A DNA stretch of 64,000 bases from Plasmopara viticola (Eukaryota > Oomycota > Peronosporomycetes > Peronosporales > Peronosporaceae). Positions within the stretch are counted from its first letter, which is position 1. Every line of letters starts with the position of its first letter. A model generated the notes under the pieces. It saw only the letters and a list, made by a program, of their open reading frames with translations, was not told where the DNA came from and made no database searches. The translations under genes and the position numbers were made by a program. Below are positions 1-11,579 of the stretch, piece by piece. Location of the stretch: positions 62,001 through 126,000 of the forward strand of contig MBPM02000015.1 in NCBI GenBank assembly GCA_001695595.3. Reading direction: 5' to 3'.

Positions 1-412
1 AGGGGCTAAGAAATCCTTTTGAGTCGGTACCTTCCACCTTCTCCGGATCTAAACGCTGTCCTACGAAGTAAGAGCTTGTCTGCGCAGATATTAGACTCGT
101 AAGGTTAATAAAAAGCATATTATCACGCAGATTAACTAATGCATCTCGCAAAGCCCTGAAGTACATAATCTTTCGTGCAAAAAATGTAGCGCACTTACAA
201 CAACGCACAAGCTGACATCGAAGCATTTCGAGATTTTAATCACACAAGGCCAGAAATCATCGTAGAGTAAAGCAGTCGCTTTACTATACGGTGACTTCTT
301 TACATTTACGGGAAGTCCATAATTATTGAATATCAGCTCAACTTTCCAAGCGGGAAAATGTTAGGGTATTTACAGCATTATCAAACTATCCTGGCGTGCA
401 TCTTACATATTA
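1..412. other. 3' flank of the K+ channel gene, no gene seen
   Basis: AT-rich sequence downstream of the stop codon of the minus-strand channel gene. I see no long open frame, repeat or RNA-like structure here. Confidence 0.5.
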
Positions 413-2419
413 CTATTTGTCAATCTCTATCATGCTTTCGAGGCGTATAAGCATTTTCGTAATAGAGTCCAATTTTGCTTCAAGACGCTTTTCTGTCTCA
501 ACAAGTCGTTCCTGAAACATTTCCTGCATATTGTGTAGCCGAAGTGACAGCTCATTTTCCGGCATGATAGAAACAGTGCTGCTGGACGCGGAAATAGGTT
601 GCAGGCCAATCAATTCTGCTGCGTCACCATTAGGCCCATTTGATAAAGCCAAATTTGTGGCAGATGTCGGATGAGAGGGCCAAGAGCCTAATCCTATAAC
701 AGCAGCCGATTTTTGTTGCACAACTGAAGTGCTCAAATTGCTTCGATGACCTATGCTCTCTGTTCGCAGATCATTACTTTGGGATAAAAAATCAGTAAAT
801 GATGCTGTACGACGTCTTGTACGAATGGAGGACGACCGCAGACCAATACCGGGTACAACTAATTGATTAGTAAACGCCCGATGTTGCATAAGCTCAAGAT
901 CATTCCGAAATTTTGCCAGCTCATCATCTTCTAGCATGCCACTACCATCAGTATCGTATACATCAATAATGTCGTCGATATCGAGATGGATCCCCTCAGT
1001 AACCGCATGAAATCTCTCGAGAATTGCTTCTATTTCGTTCCGGCAGATCATGCGCTTCCCTTTAAGATAATCCACGTTGCTCATCATTGTGTCGTGCATG
1101 ACCGATTTCATGACTTTTTGAAAATTAGTACCAATGACCGTAATTGGCAGAGCAAGTACAAGCATCCCGGTTAAAACAGTGCAGCATCCAACGACCTTGC
1201 CCAGCCACGTAACTGGAGTCATGTCTCCGTAACCCACCGTGGACATAGTCACGATACACCACCAAAACGATGTTGCAATGCCTTGATACGGATTCGGATC
1301 TACGCAAACGCATTCATGACTTGCCGATACCGATGCCACAGCTGCCGCTGCAGATACAGAGAAAACAACGTCTGTCGTGTTTATTTCGCCTAAAGAATTC
1401 ACGTCACATTTCCCCATCCATCCTTTTGCACGGCAGCCATCGGCCGTGTACTCGGCAAAATAAATGGCTGATGAGAAAATTATCATGGCAATCGCCATAA
1501 GAAAGATAAGCATCGTTAATGGTTTGATGCTGATAGCGATGGCTTGAGTAAAGACCTGAATCGCCGATGAGTACCGCGACATTTTTAGAACGCGCGCCAC
1601 TCGCGTAAGTCGAACGATTCGAATGGCACCAAGAGACCCGGCATTGTCGACCGCCAAAAGAGATTCTAAATAATATGGAAAAACTGCTACAAAGTCGACC
1701 CAATTCGAGTAATCTAACAAGAACAGTCACAATTATTCCATTGTTCAGCGTTTAATGCGCAACAGATACGTACTTTTTATAAAGGTCAATTTGTTGGGGC
1801 ACACAACGAAGCGTCCGAGCAGCTCAAAAGAGAAGACGCCGGCACAAATTGCCTCCAATGTCGTGAGTACCACTGAGTATGGGTCAAAAGCTGCCTCCGT
1901 TTCAGCGACGAAAACGAATGTAGAAAGAATAATAAATCCATAAATGCCAAGAGAGAAATAGTATGCCTGTGTGGACGATTGGGGATCTTCAAAAAATACC
2001 CACACTTTGTTCATGCAAGTCATGGGCTTGCCGGCTTCGTCTGAGTTTGAAATAGAAACAAACTTAGAGCTCCTACGAGCCACTGCGATTTTGGTTAGAT
2101 TCGGGTTCTGAGTGTTGCTACCATTTGCTGTCGTTGAAGCTGCAGCTAATGCTGGTGCTGGAGTCACAGACATCGATCGACGGCTGCAAAAATTTCGCTG
2201 ATTTGGCTGCACTTTAAGTGCATTGTCCGTTTTTCGTCGTGAAAATGACGAGAAATGAGCCTGAACATGTAAAAGTTTTGGGCTGTGAAGAACGGATCGT
2301 CGTTTGGTTTTTCCTTCGATCACTTTTGAGAGCTTTAGTGCTGTATCGGTCAATTTAGAGGGGCCTCTAGCCACTCGCATGGTGGTATTAGGAGATAGCG
2401 ACACCACCAAACGTTGCAA
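413..2419 (-). CDS. Voltage-gated potassium channel (Kv type) with C-terminal EF-hand
   Basis: Six-transmembrane plasma-membrane K+ channel subunit, expected to work as a tetramer. Two open frames join across a 60-bp intron at 1773-1714 (GTACGT donor, TTAG acceptor), giving about 648 residues. Exon 1 carries a basic, Ser-rich cytosolic N-terminus and S1-S2. Exon 2 starts in S3 (NWVDFVAVFPYYLE). S4 has basic residues at every third position (about 247, 250, 253, 256, 259; motif IRIVRLTRVARVLK). The selectivity filter is TVGYGD near 374-379. After S6 lies a canonical EF-hand loop, DTDGSGMLEDDE, at about 469-480, which suggests Ca2+ modulation. The C-terminus ends in a probable coiled coil (LHNMQEMFQERLVETEKRLE). 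An Ala/Ser/Cys-rich insert sits in the turret between S5 and the pore helix. Family and topology are seen directly; the Ca2+ effect is inferred. No Shaker-type T1 domain is obvious. Confidence 0.93.
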
Positions 2420-2668
2420 AGGGGGGAATACTGAGAGACGGCAACACCTAAGTGCTTATCGCTACCTATCGATGATATTCTGTTCACAGGCGATTTATTG
2501 TGAGACCTAAAAATATGTTCCTTCTATACAAAGAAATAACCGTCGCTTGTCAAATACAGACTCACAATTCATAACTCGACCGTCGCAAGAGAACTTCCTG
2601 CACAAGTCCGCGGTCTTTAAAGAGAAGCATGATGCTTTCCGTAATTAAAGTCACTTGGGAGAAGTTGT
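2420..2668. promoter_or_regulatory. Short spacer between K+ channel 5' end and PUS1 3' end
   Basis: About 250 bp that must hold the promoter of the minus-strand channel gene and the 3' end of the minus-strand pseudouridine synthase gene. No specific element can be assigned by eye. Confidence 0.3.
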
Positions 2669-4138
2669 TTACCTCTCTTCTCCATTTAGCGTCGCTGCAC
2701 CTTTGCACGCCGAAGCAGCATTGTTTGCAAGTGCCGACTTTGTTGCTTCACGTCTGCCAGCTCTATCAGTGCGTAAAGCTTCGTCTTCTTTTTCCTTCTT
2801 CCATTCTAAGTAGGGCCTCGCAACGTAAGCAAATGGCAACATCTCCATCGTACGTAGCCATTTTGCATATGTGCGGGTCTTTTCCTCGTGCTTAATGATG
2901 TAATCAAAGATATAGTCGCGTTTAAATTGTTCAACTGCAGCAACAACAGCGGGGTCTTTCAGATCAAGCGGTGGATGCGAAGTCTGAATCGATTCCGCTA
3001 TTTTAACGTTGTACACCTCAAAGTGAGCTTGCGCGAGGTAGAGTCCGACCCCAGGTGCCTTAGGCAAGTCCATTTTTGTTAGCTGCATGGCACGCTCAAT
3101 GGTCAAGGGGTCCGCCACACCCGACACGATCTCCACTGCAGTGCCAATCATCTTGCGAATGTGGTGCAGTAAAAAACTTTGTCCAATTACATGCAGACGC
3201 ACCCATTCCATATCATTTTGAACGAATGGGCTCTCGGTCTCGAATGAGATGATGTAGCGCTTCGCCTGGGGGTTAGTAGGCTCCATCTTCGAAGTGAAAT
3301 TGTGAAAATTGTGCGTGCCTACATACTGCCCAAGCGTCGCATTTAGTCTCTTGAGCGTCTCGCCATTTAGGCGAAAGGCTTTATGCGCCTCTAGTGTCGT
3401 ATTGTCAATTACTACGTTGTCGTCAAAATTTGCCTCCGAGTCGCGCAGATCCGAAGGCCACTGAACTGCATCTCCAGCCAACCCCTCTTCGTTCTTTGCT
3501 ACACCTTTTGCTGCAGTAGAAGAACGTTTGCCGAAAATAAATGTAGGTGCAAGGTACTCATAGGTGCGTTGGTCGCATGACATTTTAGCGTTAAAATTTT
3601 TCGGAACTGTGACCATCTGCATGACACGAATGTCCTCAGGCAACGCAGCATTTACTCGGGCAACAAAAGCAGCAATGTCATCACCTACTTGAAGCTTTGC
3701 TCCTACTAGCTGACCGGCAGCATGAACTCCCTTATCTGTGCGAGCTGCGCGACTCCAACCAATTTTTTGCAAAAAGCCATAGTTGTCTTTAGCGATGCCG
3801 CCAGCTTCAAACAACGCACGCTCTAGCTCCGCCTCGATGGTTTTTACGCCCTCGTTCATTTGCATTCCGCTATAGTTTTTGCCGCAAAAAGCCACCCAAA
3901 CTCCGTAGCGACGTTTGGGTGGTCGCGACACCGCATCTTCTCCTGGGACATCACAGCACGGACGTTTCGCCGCGTACGATCCAGGGTGGACAATATTTGG
4001 GCGATTGGCACGACGATTCGATTGTACTTCCGCATTCTTTAGCTCGCCGCTGCTCTCGGAGCGCGCTTGCTTGTTCTTACGGCGTACAGCCCAATGAGTC
4101 TTTTTTCGCTTGCCGGCCATGGGAGTTCTGGTCACCAC
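2669..4138 (-). CDS. PUS1: tRNA pseudouridine synthase, Pus1/TruA family
   Basis: Isomerises uridine to pseudouridine in tRNA, and in Pus1 relatives also in snRNA and mRNA; usually nuclear. The 489-residue frame is uninterrupted. A basic N-terminal tail (KRKKTHWAVRRKNK), a likely nuclear signal, precedes the catalytic domain, which begins at about residue 77 (RRYGVWVAFCGKNYSGMQ). The family signature RAARTDKGVHA lies at about 130-140, with catalytic Asp near 135. Further family segments are ALPEDIRVM, the CDQRTYEYLAPTF block, THNFHNFTS and HHIRKMIG. Length fits eukaryotic Pus1 rather than the shorter bacterial TruA. An alternative start six codons in (MAGKRKK) is equally plausible. The gene is divergent from the MPP-alpha gene. 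PUS1 versus a Pus3-like paralogue cannot be settled without a tree, but the sequence looks Pus1-like. Confidence 0.92.
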   Translation of the reverse strand: MVTRTPMAGKRKKTHWAVRRKNKQARSESSGELKNAEVQSNRRANRPNIVHPGSYAAKRPCCDVPGEDAVSRPPKRRYGVWVAFCGKNYSGMQMNEGVKTIEAELERALFEAGGIAKDNYGFLQKIGWSRAARTDKGVHAAGQLVGAKLQVGDDIAAFVARVNAALPEDIRVMQMVTVPKNFNAKMSCDQRTYEYLAPTFIFGKRSSTAAKGVAKNEEGLAGDAVQWPSDLRDSEANFDDNVVIDNTTLEAHKAFRLNGETLKRLNATLGQYVGTHNFHNFTSKMEPTNPQAKRYIISFETESPFVQNDMEWVRLHVIGQSFLLHHIRKMIGTAVEIVSGVADPLTIERAMQLTKMDLPKAPGVGLYLAQAHFEVYNVKIAESIQTSHPPLDLKDPAVVAAVEQFKRDYIFDYIIKHEEKTRTYAKWLRTMEMLPFAYVARPYLEWKKEKEDEALRTDRAGRREATKSALANNAASACKGAATLNGEER

Positions 4139-4207
4139 GAAAAGTCATTTGATTAAATGTACACTACACCAATAAAGAGTAAGCCAACAGCTTAATTACT
4201 TGGAGAG
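4139..4207. promoter_or_regulatory. Compact divergent promoter with CCAAT box
   Basis: Only 69 bp separate the start codons of the pseudouridine synthase (-) and MPP-alpha (+), so both promoters must share this stretch or extend into the genes. A CCAAT motif is at 4170-4174. No TATA box is evident. That the CCAAT box acts in both directions is inference. Confidence 0.4.
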
Positions 4208-5782
4208 ATGCTGTCGTTGCGAAGCCTTAGAGCGTTGCGCCGCTCGGTGAAAGTGGCCGTCAAGCTACCGGCCAACTATATCGTACCCTTTCAGTCGTTC
4301 TCACAGGCACATACGCCCTTGACAACTGTAGAACCCAAAGATATTTTGCGGCCAGAGCTTCCCCAAAAGTCCAATTTGCAGCTGTCGCTGGAGAAAGAGC
4401 TGCCGGGCCTTCCTACGCTTAAGCCTGCAAGCCAACTAAAGGCTCCTCAGACGGAAGTCTGTGAGCTGCCTTCGGGTCTTCGTGTCATATCGCAAGAAAC
4501 ATACGGCCAGGCAGCTACACTTGGCATATTTATCGATGCTGGCAGCCGCTTTGAGGACGACGACAGTGTAGGTGTGAGTCACGTGTTAGAGCATCTCGGT
4601 TTTAAAAGTACAAAGTTGCGTTCACACGCGCAGTTGGTGCGCGAATTTGAAGACATTGGCGCGCTCACGACGTCCTCGTGTGGCCGCGAGCAGATTATTT
4701 ACACAATTGACCTACTGCGAGACAATGTGGAGAAGGGTCTAGAGCTGCTTGCCGATGCTATTCTTAATGTGAACTTATTGCCCGAAGAGCTGGAAGGCAT
4801 TAAGGCAATCATGCGCATCCAGACGGAGGATTTGTTAGAGAATCCACCTGCAATGCTACAAGAGTTTATTCACGCTGCTGCCTACGGTTCTGACTCGTCG
4901 CTTGGTCGTCCGCTGCAGTGTCCTCTTGACAAGATTGACGCGTTGACCGTGGAGAAGGTAAAAAAATTTCGCGATAAGCACTTCGTCGCCCAAAAGATGG
5001 TCTTAGCTGGAGCCGGTGTGGACCACGCTCGCTTGGTTATGCTCGCGGAAAAGCTCTTCGCTAACGTGCCTGTAGCTCCGGCTGGCGCAGGGATTGGTAT
5101 GCCCTTGAGGCCTGAAACACTTGAGCCAGTGATCTACACTGGCGGACTGTATCCGCTTCCGAACCCAGAGTCGGAGTTTTCTTATGCGGCTTTGGCGTTT
5201 CCCACGGGTGGCTGGCATCACGAAGACTTAGTGCCCATCTGCGTGCTACATACGCTACTTGGCGGCGGTGACAGTTTTTCTGCTGGTGGTCCTGGAAAGG
5301 GAATGTATTCGCGGTTGTACACGAGCGTTTTAAATCGATTCTACTGGGTCGAGTCGGCCTTTGCATTCTCATCTATTCACGCGGACGTGGGTTTACTTGG
5401 CATTTATGGTGCCTGTCTCCCATCGCACACCAGTAACCTCGTGGCGCTATTGTGCAACCAAATGCTTAGTGTCGCTAATCGACCGGTTGATGCGATTGAG
5501 CTTGGCCGTGCGAAAAACCAACTCAAGTCGTCTGTGCTTATGAACCTCGAGTCTCGCATGATATTGTACGAAGACATCGGTCGTCAACTACTCACGTATG
5601 GTGAGCGTGAAACGCCCGAGTCGGTTTGTGCCAAGATTGATCAGGTTACGGCCGCAGATATTCAGCGAGTGGTGAAGGAGGCCATGCAAAATCCTCCTAG
5701 TCTCGTTTACTCGGGCGATATTTCGCAGTTTCCACAGTACCAGCAGGTTGTTGCTGGTATCAAAGAAGGACTGAGCGAGTAG
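4208..5782 (+). CDS. Mitochondrial processing peptidase, alpha subunit
   Basis: Substrate-recognition subunit of the matrix peptidase that removes presequences from imported proteins, acting with a catalytic beta subunit. The intronless frame encodes 524 residues. The N-terminus is rich in Arg and Leu, lacks acidic residues and looks like a presequence (MLSLRSLRALRRSVKVAVK). The M16 domain begins at about residue 86 (LPSGLRVISQET). The glycine-rich substrate-binding loop typical of alpha subunits (GGGDSFSAGGPGKGMYSRL) lies at about 352-370. Unusually for an alpha subunit, the HxxEH zinc motif is intact (HVLEH, 125-129). The distal acidic positions do not look conserved: by hand alignment to beta subunits, Ile-198 and Gln-205 occupy the places of the two Glu residues. 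It is therefore most likely non-catalytic by itself. Divergent from the pseudouridine synthase gene. Confidence 0.94.
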   Translation: MLSLRSLRALRRSVKVAVKLPANYIVPFQSFSQAHTPLTTVEPKDILRPELPQKSNLQLSLEKELPGLPTLKPASQLKAPQTEVCELPSGLRVISQETYGQAATLGIFIDAGSRFEDDDSVGVSHVLEHLGFKSTKLRSHAQLVREFEDIGALTTSSCGREQIIYTIDLLRDNVEKGLELLADAILNVNLLPEELEGIKAIMRIQTEDLLENPPAMLQEFIHAAAYGSDSSLGRPLQCPLDKIDALTVEKVKKFRDKHFVAQKMVLAGAGVDHARLVMLAEKLFANVPVAPAGAGIGMPLRPETLEPVIYTGGLYPLPNPESEFSYAALAFPTGGWHHEDLVPICVLHTLLGGGDSFSAGGPGKGMYSRLYTSVLNRFYWVESAFAFSSIHADVGLLGIYGACLPSHTSNLVALLCNQMLSVANRPVDAIELGRAKNQLKSSVLMNLESRMILYEDIGRQLLTYGERETPESVCAKIDQVTAADIQRVVKEAMQNPPSLVYSGDISQFPQYQQVVAGIKEGLSE

Positions 5783-5868
5783 GTGTATTTTGTTTGGCAA
5801 ATAGTTGCAAGGTCTATTGCTGATAGAAAAGAGGAAAAGTATAGAAATGAAGAAATAGTTTCGTTCAG

Positions 5869-5926
5869 AAAGTTTTCGTCTCACAAAAAGTCTTTGTCTC
5901 ACCTGGGGTGAGACAAAGACTTTTTG
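5869..5926. repeat. Perfect 20-bp hairpin with adjacent duplicated arm
   Basis: Arms 5884-5903 and 5907-5926 are perfect reverse complements around a 3-nt loop (TGG). The left arm is preceded by a near copy of itself: 5869-5884 matches 5887-5902 with period 18. It lies about 100 bp past the MPP-alpha stop codon, so it may fall in the 3' UTR or be the relic of a small inverted-repeat element. Confidence 0.8.
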
Positions 5927-5961
5927 AACGGAAGCCAAGCTTTCAAAGTCAGGAATTGGTC

Positions 5962-6017
5962 GACAATAGGGACGGGTAAATTGTTTTCATTAACCTTTTA
6001 TTGACAATAGGGACGGG
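5962..6017 (+). repeat. 15-bp direct repeat, spacing 41 bp
   Basis: The motif GACAATAGGGACGGG occurs at 5962-5976 and 6003-6017. It could be a target duplication, or a tandem remnant, of the same small element as the neighbouring hairpin. Confidence 0.7.
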
Positions 6018-9000
6018 GCGCCATGTTAGATACAAGCTAAGGCCGTCCACCTAATCCGATGTCATTTCCGGTAAGGGGGGGGTGAAGAACTTGCCAGAGT
6101 TAAATAATCGACGATTCTGGTCTTCCGATGTGGTTTCTCTATTACTCGGGATTGTAGTGGGCGTGTGGCCAATACACATAAGCTTAAAAGCTCGAAGGAG
6201 GAGCCAGCAGCGGTGAAAAGCTGGTTGTATACGCAAGTGTACGAGGCATATGAAATCTTGGCAGACTTTAATGTGTCGCCAAATTTCGTGCGCCAGCAAG
6301 CAGTTTCGGCCTTGAAAAATGACCAACTGATGCTCTGTGGGAGAAGACCTAAATAAGTCAAGTTTTGGCTCATGTTCATTTTACCAAATGAACATTAGCC
6401 AGTCAATCAAAAAATTCGAGATTCTCTGGAATTTGAGAATTTCGACAGCACAGGATCTTTCCTTGTCCTCGCCCCGGGCAATTATGACTTGCTTCTGTGT
6501 ATGCTACCGCGGCTAGAAAAGCACGAGCAATGAATTATTTAGCGGGACTTAGCCATCGGCGCCAACTGCCAAATTCCGCTGAACAGGGAGTTGGTGAGTC
6601 ATCTTCTTACCTCTTATTCCGCGGACTGCTCCTGCTTTAAGAAGTCATGGCAAGTATAGGGCTGAGATCTTTATGAAAGGTATAGAAGGTAGTGTATATC
6701 TGAAGGCAGACGCAACGACACTTTGAAGCTTTAAGTATACACTTTACGCTAGCAGTGCCAGTTGCTGGAGGCTTTGTAATTTCGTTATGCTCGTGTTCGT
6801 TGTTATCACTCCACTAAATCCAAGAAATCAGCTTCAGCAAGCGGTAACATAGATCTGCAAGACTCAGTGGATCGCATAGGATCAAAGGTAGGTAACGAAG
6901 TACCAAAAGCGTGACGCTTCGCAGAAAGAGAACGGGGATGCGATAAGAAATTGCCTCCTAGGTATCATGAATGACCGCGTAGTTGACGAAGAGGTCTCAT
7001 CCACAATATAATTGACAATCGAAGTGGTCATCCTCATAGAAGGTTTGTTTCAAATGAAGGCACTATTAGAAGGCAACGAACTTCGACGAACTTATAGCTA
7101 CTAAGCTCCTGGCAAGATTAAATGCCAAAAAATTCAAAGATGATGTGCCCATATATCAAAGCCCGTCTTGAGGGATAACAATATGGACTATGATGACTTG
7201 GATCAGCTTCACTGTACGGGGCGCTGGATTATCAGCTCAAAATGAGGGCCCCGTTATTGCGACGACGGTATGTTATGCGAATTATAGAGACACCACAAAG
7301 GCTTTTTAGCGCTCCGGCGACATAAGTCGTCAGATCACACAAATATTTTATTTTGCGCAGACATATTTCAACACATTATGCGCTCATAATTGCATTTATG
7401 AAGATCAGTCGGCCCAGATGGTCCACTTGATCACCGAAGTGAAATATCGGAGGATTTAAGGATCAACAACCGGATCGCCATCATTAAAATTTGTCTTTGC
7501 GCTCGAAGAGAGAATTGGCTCGGCTTCTCCCTCAAAGCACAAAGCACTCACGGGGTATGAGACGACTTTGAGAAGGAAATTCCACATCGGCTTACTTCTT
7601 GCCAATTTGATCTAGCTACAAGGACGGTACCAGCTTCGTGTTCGCAACACCTTTTTATAATCTTTTGAAATTGAATGATGAGTGATGCTTGGAAAGCGAG
7701 TACTAGGATGCTTTTGATAACAATAATAAAAAATCCAAGCAGCAATATGCTCTGGCTTTGCCAGCTGATACCAGGCCATTTACCACCGTCTGCGGTGCTC
7801 AAACATGCCATCAGCTGCGCGTTTTCTTATGACGACCAACGCGAACAAGTCATCTCATTTCAATCAAGCAGCCTAGAACGGCACAGGTCTAGCAAACGCA
7901 GTGTGCTTGCGATTTGTTTTTCTTCAGGCTAAACAGTTAGCCGAGCCATATTAGCAAAGCTGAAAGCTCCATTAATAAACAAATTTGGTGGGCATACAAT
8001 TTGGATCCCAATATAATGTTCGCAGCAAAGATTTGAAATCGAGTACTTAATTACTTGACATTTGCATCGCTTTAAGTGAGCAAGCGGTCGGATTCACAAT
8101 AGGTTGGGTTTGGCAGACCCAGCTCGAGACGTTGTTCTAAGTGACAAAGACCTGGTATACAATGAATATTTGGAGGCACATGATGCTCCAATAAGCGGTT
8201 GTTCGGACCGAAAGAAGATGTATCCGCATATAGAAGTCGTAGCTTATGATACCTGCAAGAAGATTGAGTTTGCGTTTCACACATTGGCTCCTTTTTAAGG
8301 CTGTTGGATCTGGAGGTCCATAAGCCTCGACCTTGTATAGAACTTTGCGAAACTTAGTAGCAAGATGGACATAGTATCGTCTTTGCGAGATGACGCATTT
8401 GACACCTGCTCCAGCCAGTATGATTCAAAAACAAACTGTAAGACTCAGATACTACGGCCTTCAGGACGCAATTAAGTTTCTCAGAGATTTGCAATGATCC
8501 AGTACGCTTTGGCAAACGCTTTTTAGCCTTCTAGAAATCTGTTTGATTGATGTCTACACCATGACAACAATAGACAGGTTGTCCGACAGAAAGGGTCAAC
8601 CGTATACTATAAGACACATTGCGTAGTGTGTGAGCTGAGGCGCCACACTCGTGATATCTATGATTACTTTGCACCAACAATATGGTTCACGCATCTAGTG
8701 ATTAAGTATATAAGAGACTGATGTACCACTGACTTTGCGAATCACGAAAGCTCCAGAAATTATGGAAGAGAGACTTAAAAATGTTTATAATGTAATGAAA
8801 GGTTATAATCTCGGACTTTGCGATAAAGCGACTGAATACACACGAGACGAGATTGCAACCTTCCTATAAACTCTTAATAAACACACGAGAGAAAAATTAA
8901 GCGTGCTTTCTAAAGCTAACAAGATCTATCAGATACGATTAGCTACCGCAAGAAATCCAAAGAAATTCGATTCCTTCGAGATTCTTTGTTTTGTACCTTC

Positions 9001-11579
9001 TAAATGCCTGATACGGTATACATCATCGACCTAATTGAAAAATCTGCCGCACCCATTATCTAATGCGGGGTATTTTGAGAGGTATTTTGATCCCCACGAC
9101 GCAAGCTTCAATTTTCTTTTGAGGTGCTCAATAAAGCGTTGTCTTTACAATCGACAAATCTTTAAACGCTAGTACGGGAGACCATACGGCAGCTTAAAAA
9201 GTCCACAGCCATCACCGTATTGGCAATAAGACTGAGGAGTTGCAAGCCCAAGTGATAGGCGCTTTAGGCGTACGACCAGGCTTAGATGTCACTGCAAAGG
9301 AAAGCGGCTCCGCGACGCAATTTGAAAGCCTTCCGCTGAGACGCGCAGTGATTAGCTTTACCGAGAAGCGCATGGTTTATATCGACAAATGGGTTTAAAT
9401 CTTACTCCAAGAGCCTCGAGAGGCTGGGATCGCCCTGGAAACGGCCACCTAGGCTGGATCCTTGAGCAACTTTAAACGTGTACACTTAGTCTCGCATGAG
9501 CTCTTGCAAAAATCGCAGCACCAAAAAGGGAAGCCTTTACTGATGCTTCTCAACCGCCAAGTTAGCAAGCTTTGAGATAAAATACTTAGTATAACAGAGC
9601 ACTATTATGTAAGTCAGGGGCTTCTTGAAAAGTTGCAACGTGATACCGCTTTGCTGAGCTCGTGGAAGCCATTAGAACGGTAATAGTACAAGACGTTTTT
9701 ATCCAAATTAATAGCAAGGGGCACTTTGAGTGCAAGCTGTGATCTACTTACCGCGCGTTAAGGTAAGGCAGAATGGCATCATACTCGCAAACTCTCGCTC
9801 GCACCACCTGGCTTGAGACTATGCCAAAACTTAGACATATTAAGCTTAATCTTTTTCAAGCAACCAGATGAAGTACTTGAGCTTTAAGCCCTCGGATGTA
9901 CCCTACTTTGCTCTATTTTATGTGCGTCGTAATACCCAGAAATTCTCTTCAATCCCAGAATGGACTCTTTAATTTAAAAAGGTACCCAGGGGTATCATCA
10001 AGCTATGTATAGATAGATATTTCTTGTCTAAAGTATTTGATGGCATTGAGTGAGTTTTTTTTGTGTAATTTGATGCAGTGCTGAGTGTACACGCACAAAA
10101 GCTCTATTTGAGAAAAGTGACGCTTGGGGATGTCAAAAAAGATTATTGGTGAGATTTTGCGACGCACAAGGCACTGCTATCTGCATCGGACGATTGATGC
10201 CACCATCCTGTTGCTCGTTGGATCCGCTGTCCAGAGAGTGAGTGGACCCCTATTGGTACGGCCACTTGTTCCGGTGGGCTGCGGTAGGCAAGTTATAAGT
10301 CATTTCAGCACTTTGTTGGTCCGAACACACCCGAGAAATTTACCGAGGGTTCCTGGTTTTGACCTCGCTCTTTTTTGTTGTTATGAATGTTGGCTTTGCT
10401 TTTTCCCTCTTGGTCCCCAAATTTGGAGACCGCATCTCCATTTCGGGATTTTGCCCCGAAAAAACATGACTTACTTGTCTCACTCTACTTGGCCGAAGGG
10501 TCCGACATAAATTCAGGTACCGTTTGGATTATATCTCCGGGCGATGAGACTCGTTATCATCGAATATAAAAATTTGCCATAGTGGGCGAAGAGCCTCACA
10601 CGTATTAATCACTCAAGACGTACATGTCAGTGGAATACTTGGCAAGGTAGAACATTTGTCGCGCGTACCGGTTCTTTGATGGTAACTTTTCAAGAATTGC
10701 TGTTCACACCACAGGCGCTGCGTTAGTCGAAGGCATACTCTGCTGGCAAAGCTTGTGTACTAGGAGCAGTCTGTGCCTTCAGTGCAAGCTTTGCTGTAGG
10801 CGCGGCCTAAGACGCAGAGGCCAAGTGAAGCCGAAGCAACCTTAAACGGTATTGTCATGACCATCAAGGGATAACTCGGCCGACCGACATCCTTCTTTCA
10901 CTTTTTATGGTCAATTGACCGTTTAAATAAATCGAAAATTGATGAAAATACTCGTTATTGCTATATTGAATGTGTCTCAAGTTTTGAAACGGATGTAGCG
11001 AACTCTTGCGCATTTCCGGAATGCTGTGATAGAACGTGGCTGCCCGTTTGAAGTAGCCTAAGAAGAGAAGTGTTTTTGGTGCACGACAGCCATCCGATGA
11101 TATTTCACACCAATGTGCTCATTGAAGTATTTTAAAAGATATTGAAAATTTGACTTTTAGTACAAAATAAAAATTGAAAGGACCGAAACAAAATAAATAT
11201 CTATGAGTTCTTCAAATTTAGTCAATTGCAAACACCAATTTCTAGAGACTGGATTAGTAATCATGCGCTTGCTGGTAAGTTTAAGATATTTTCGCAACTC
11301 TCTTAGGTGTAGTATCGAATATCAATCATAAAAAATAAACCAGATAAAGTCTTATTCATCATTTTACATTATTCTGAGAATATCAGTCTATTCAAATTTT
11401 TAATTGGAAATAAGGCTGTGCAAGGCGCAATTCGATCCCGTACACTTGCTAAAGTAAATTAGTGTTGATCTTTTTGTGCTGTAATTGTACGATACAAGCG
11501 CTGTCATCTTCATCAGATGAAGCGCATATTTCACACTTAGTCCTTTGTACATGATCCCAATGAAGCGTCGTAGTCAAAC

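Noticed and set aside
6165..6356. Small frame considered as an effector with a WY-like helix
   Set aside because: No signal peptide and no RxLR/EER motif; the Trp/Tyr spacing does not match the WY fold.
9199..9760. Possible pseudogene with protein-like text
   Set aside because: One 66-codon run looks coding-like, but the following ~190 codons contain about as many stops as chance predicts, and no family could be named.
10320..10490. Hydrophobic frame resembling a membrane protein fragment
   Set aside because: Under 60 codons, no flanking exons, and the sequence shifts frame; too short to support a pseudogene call.
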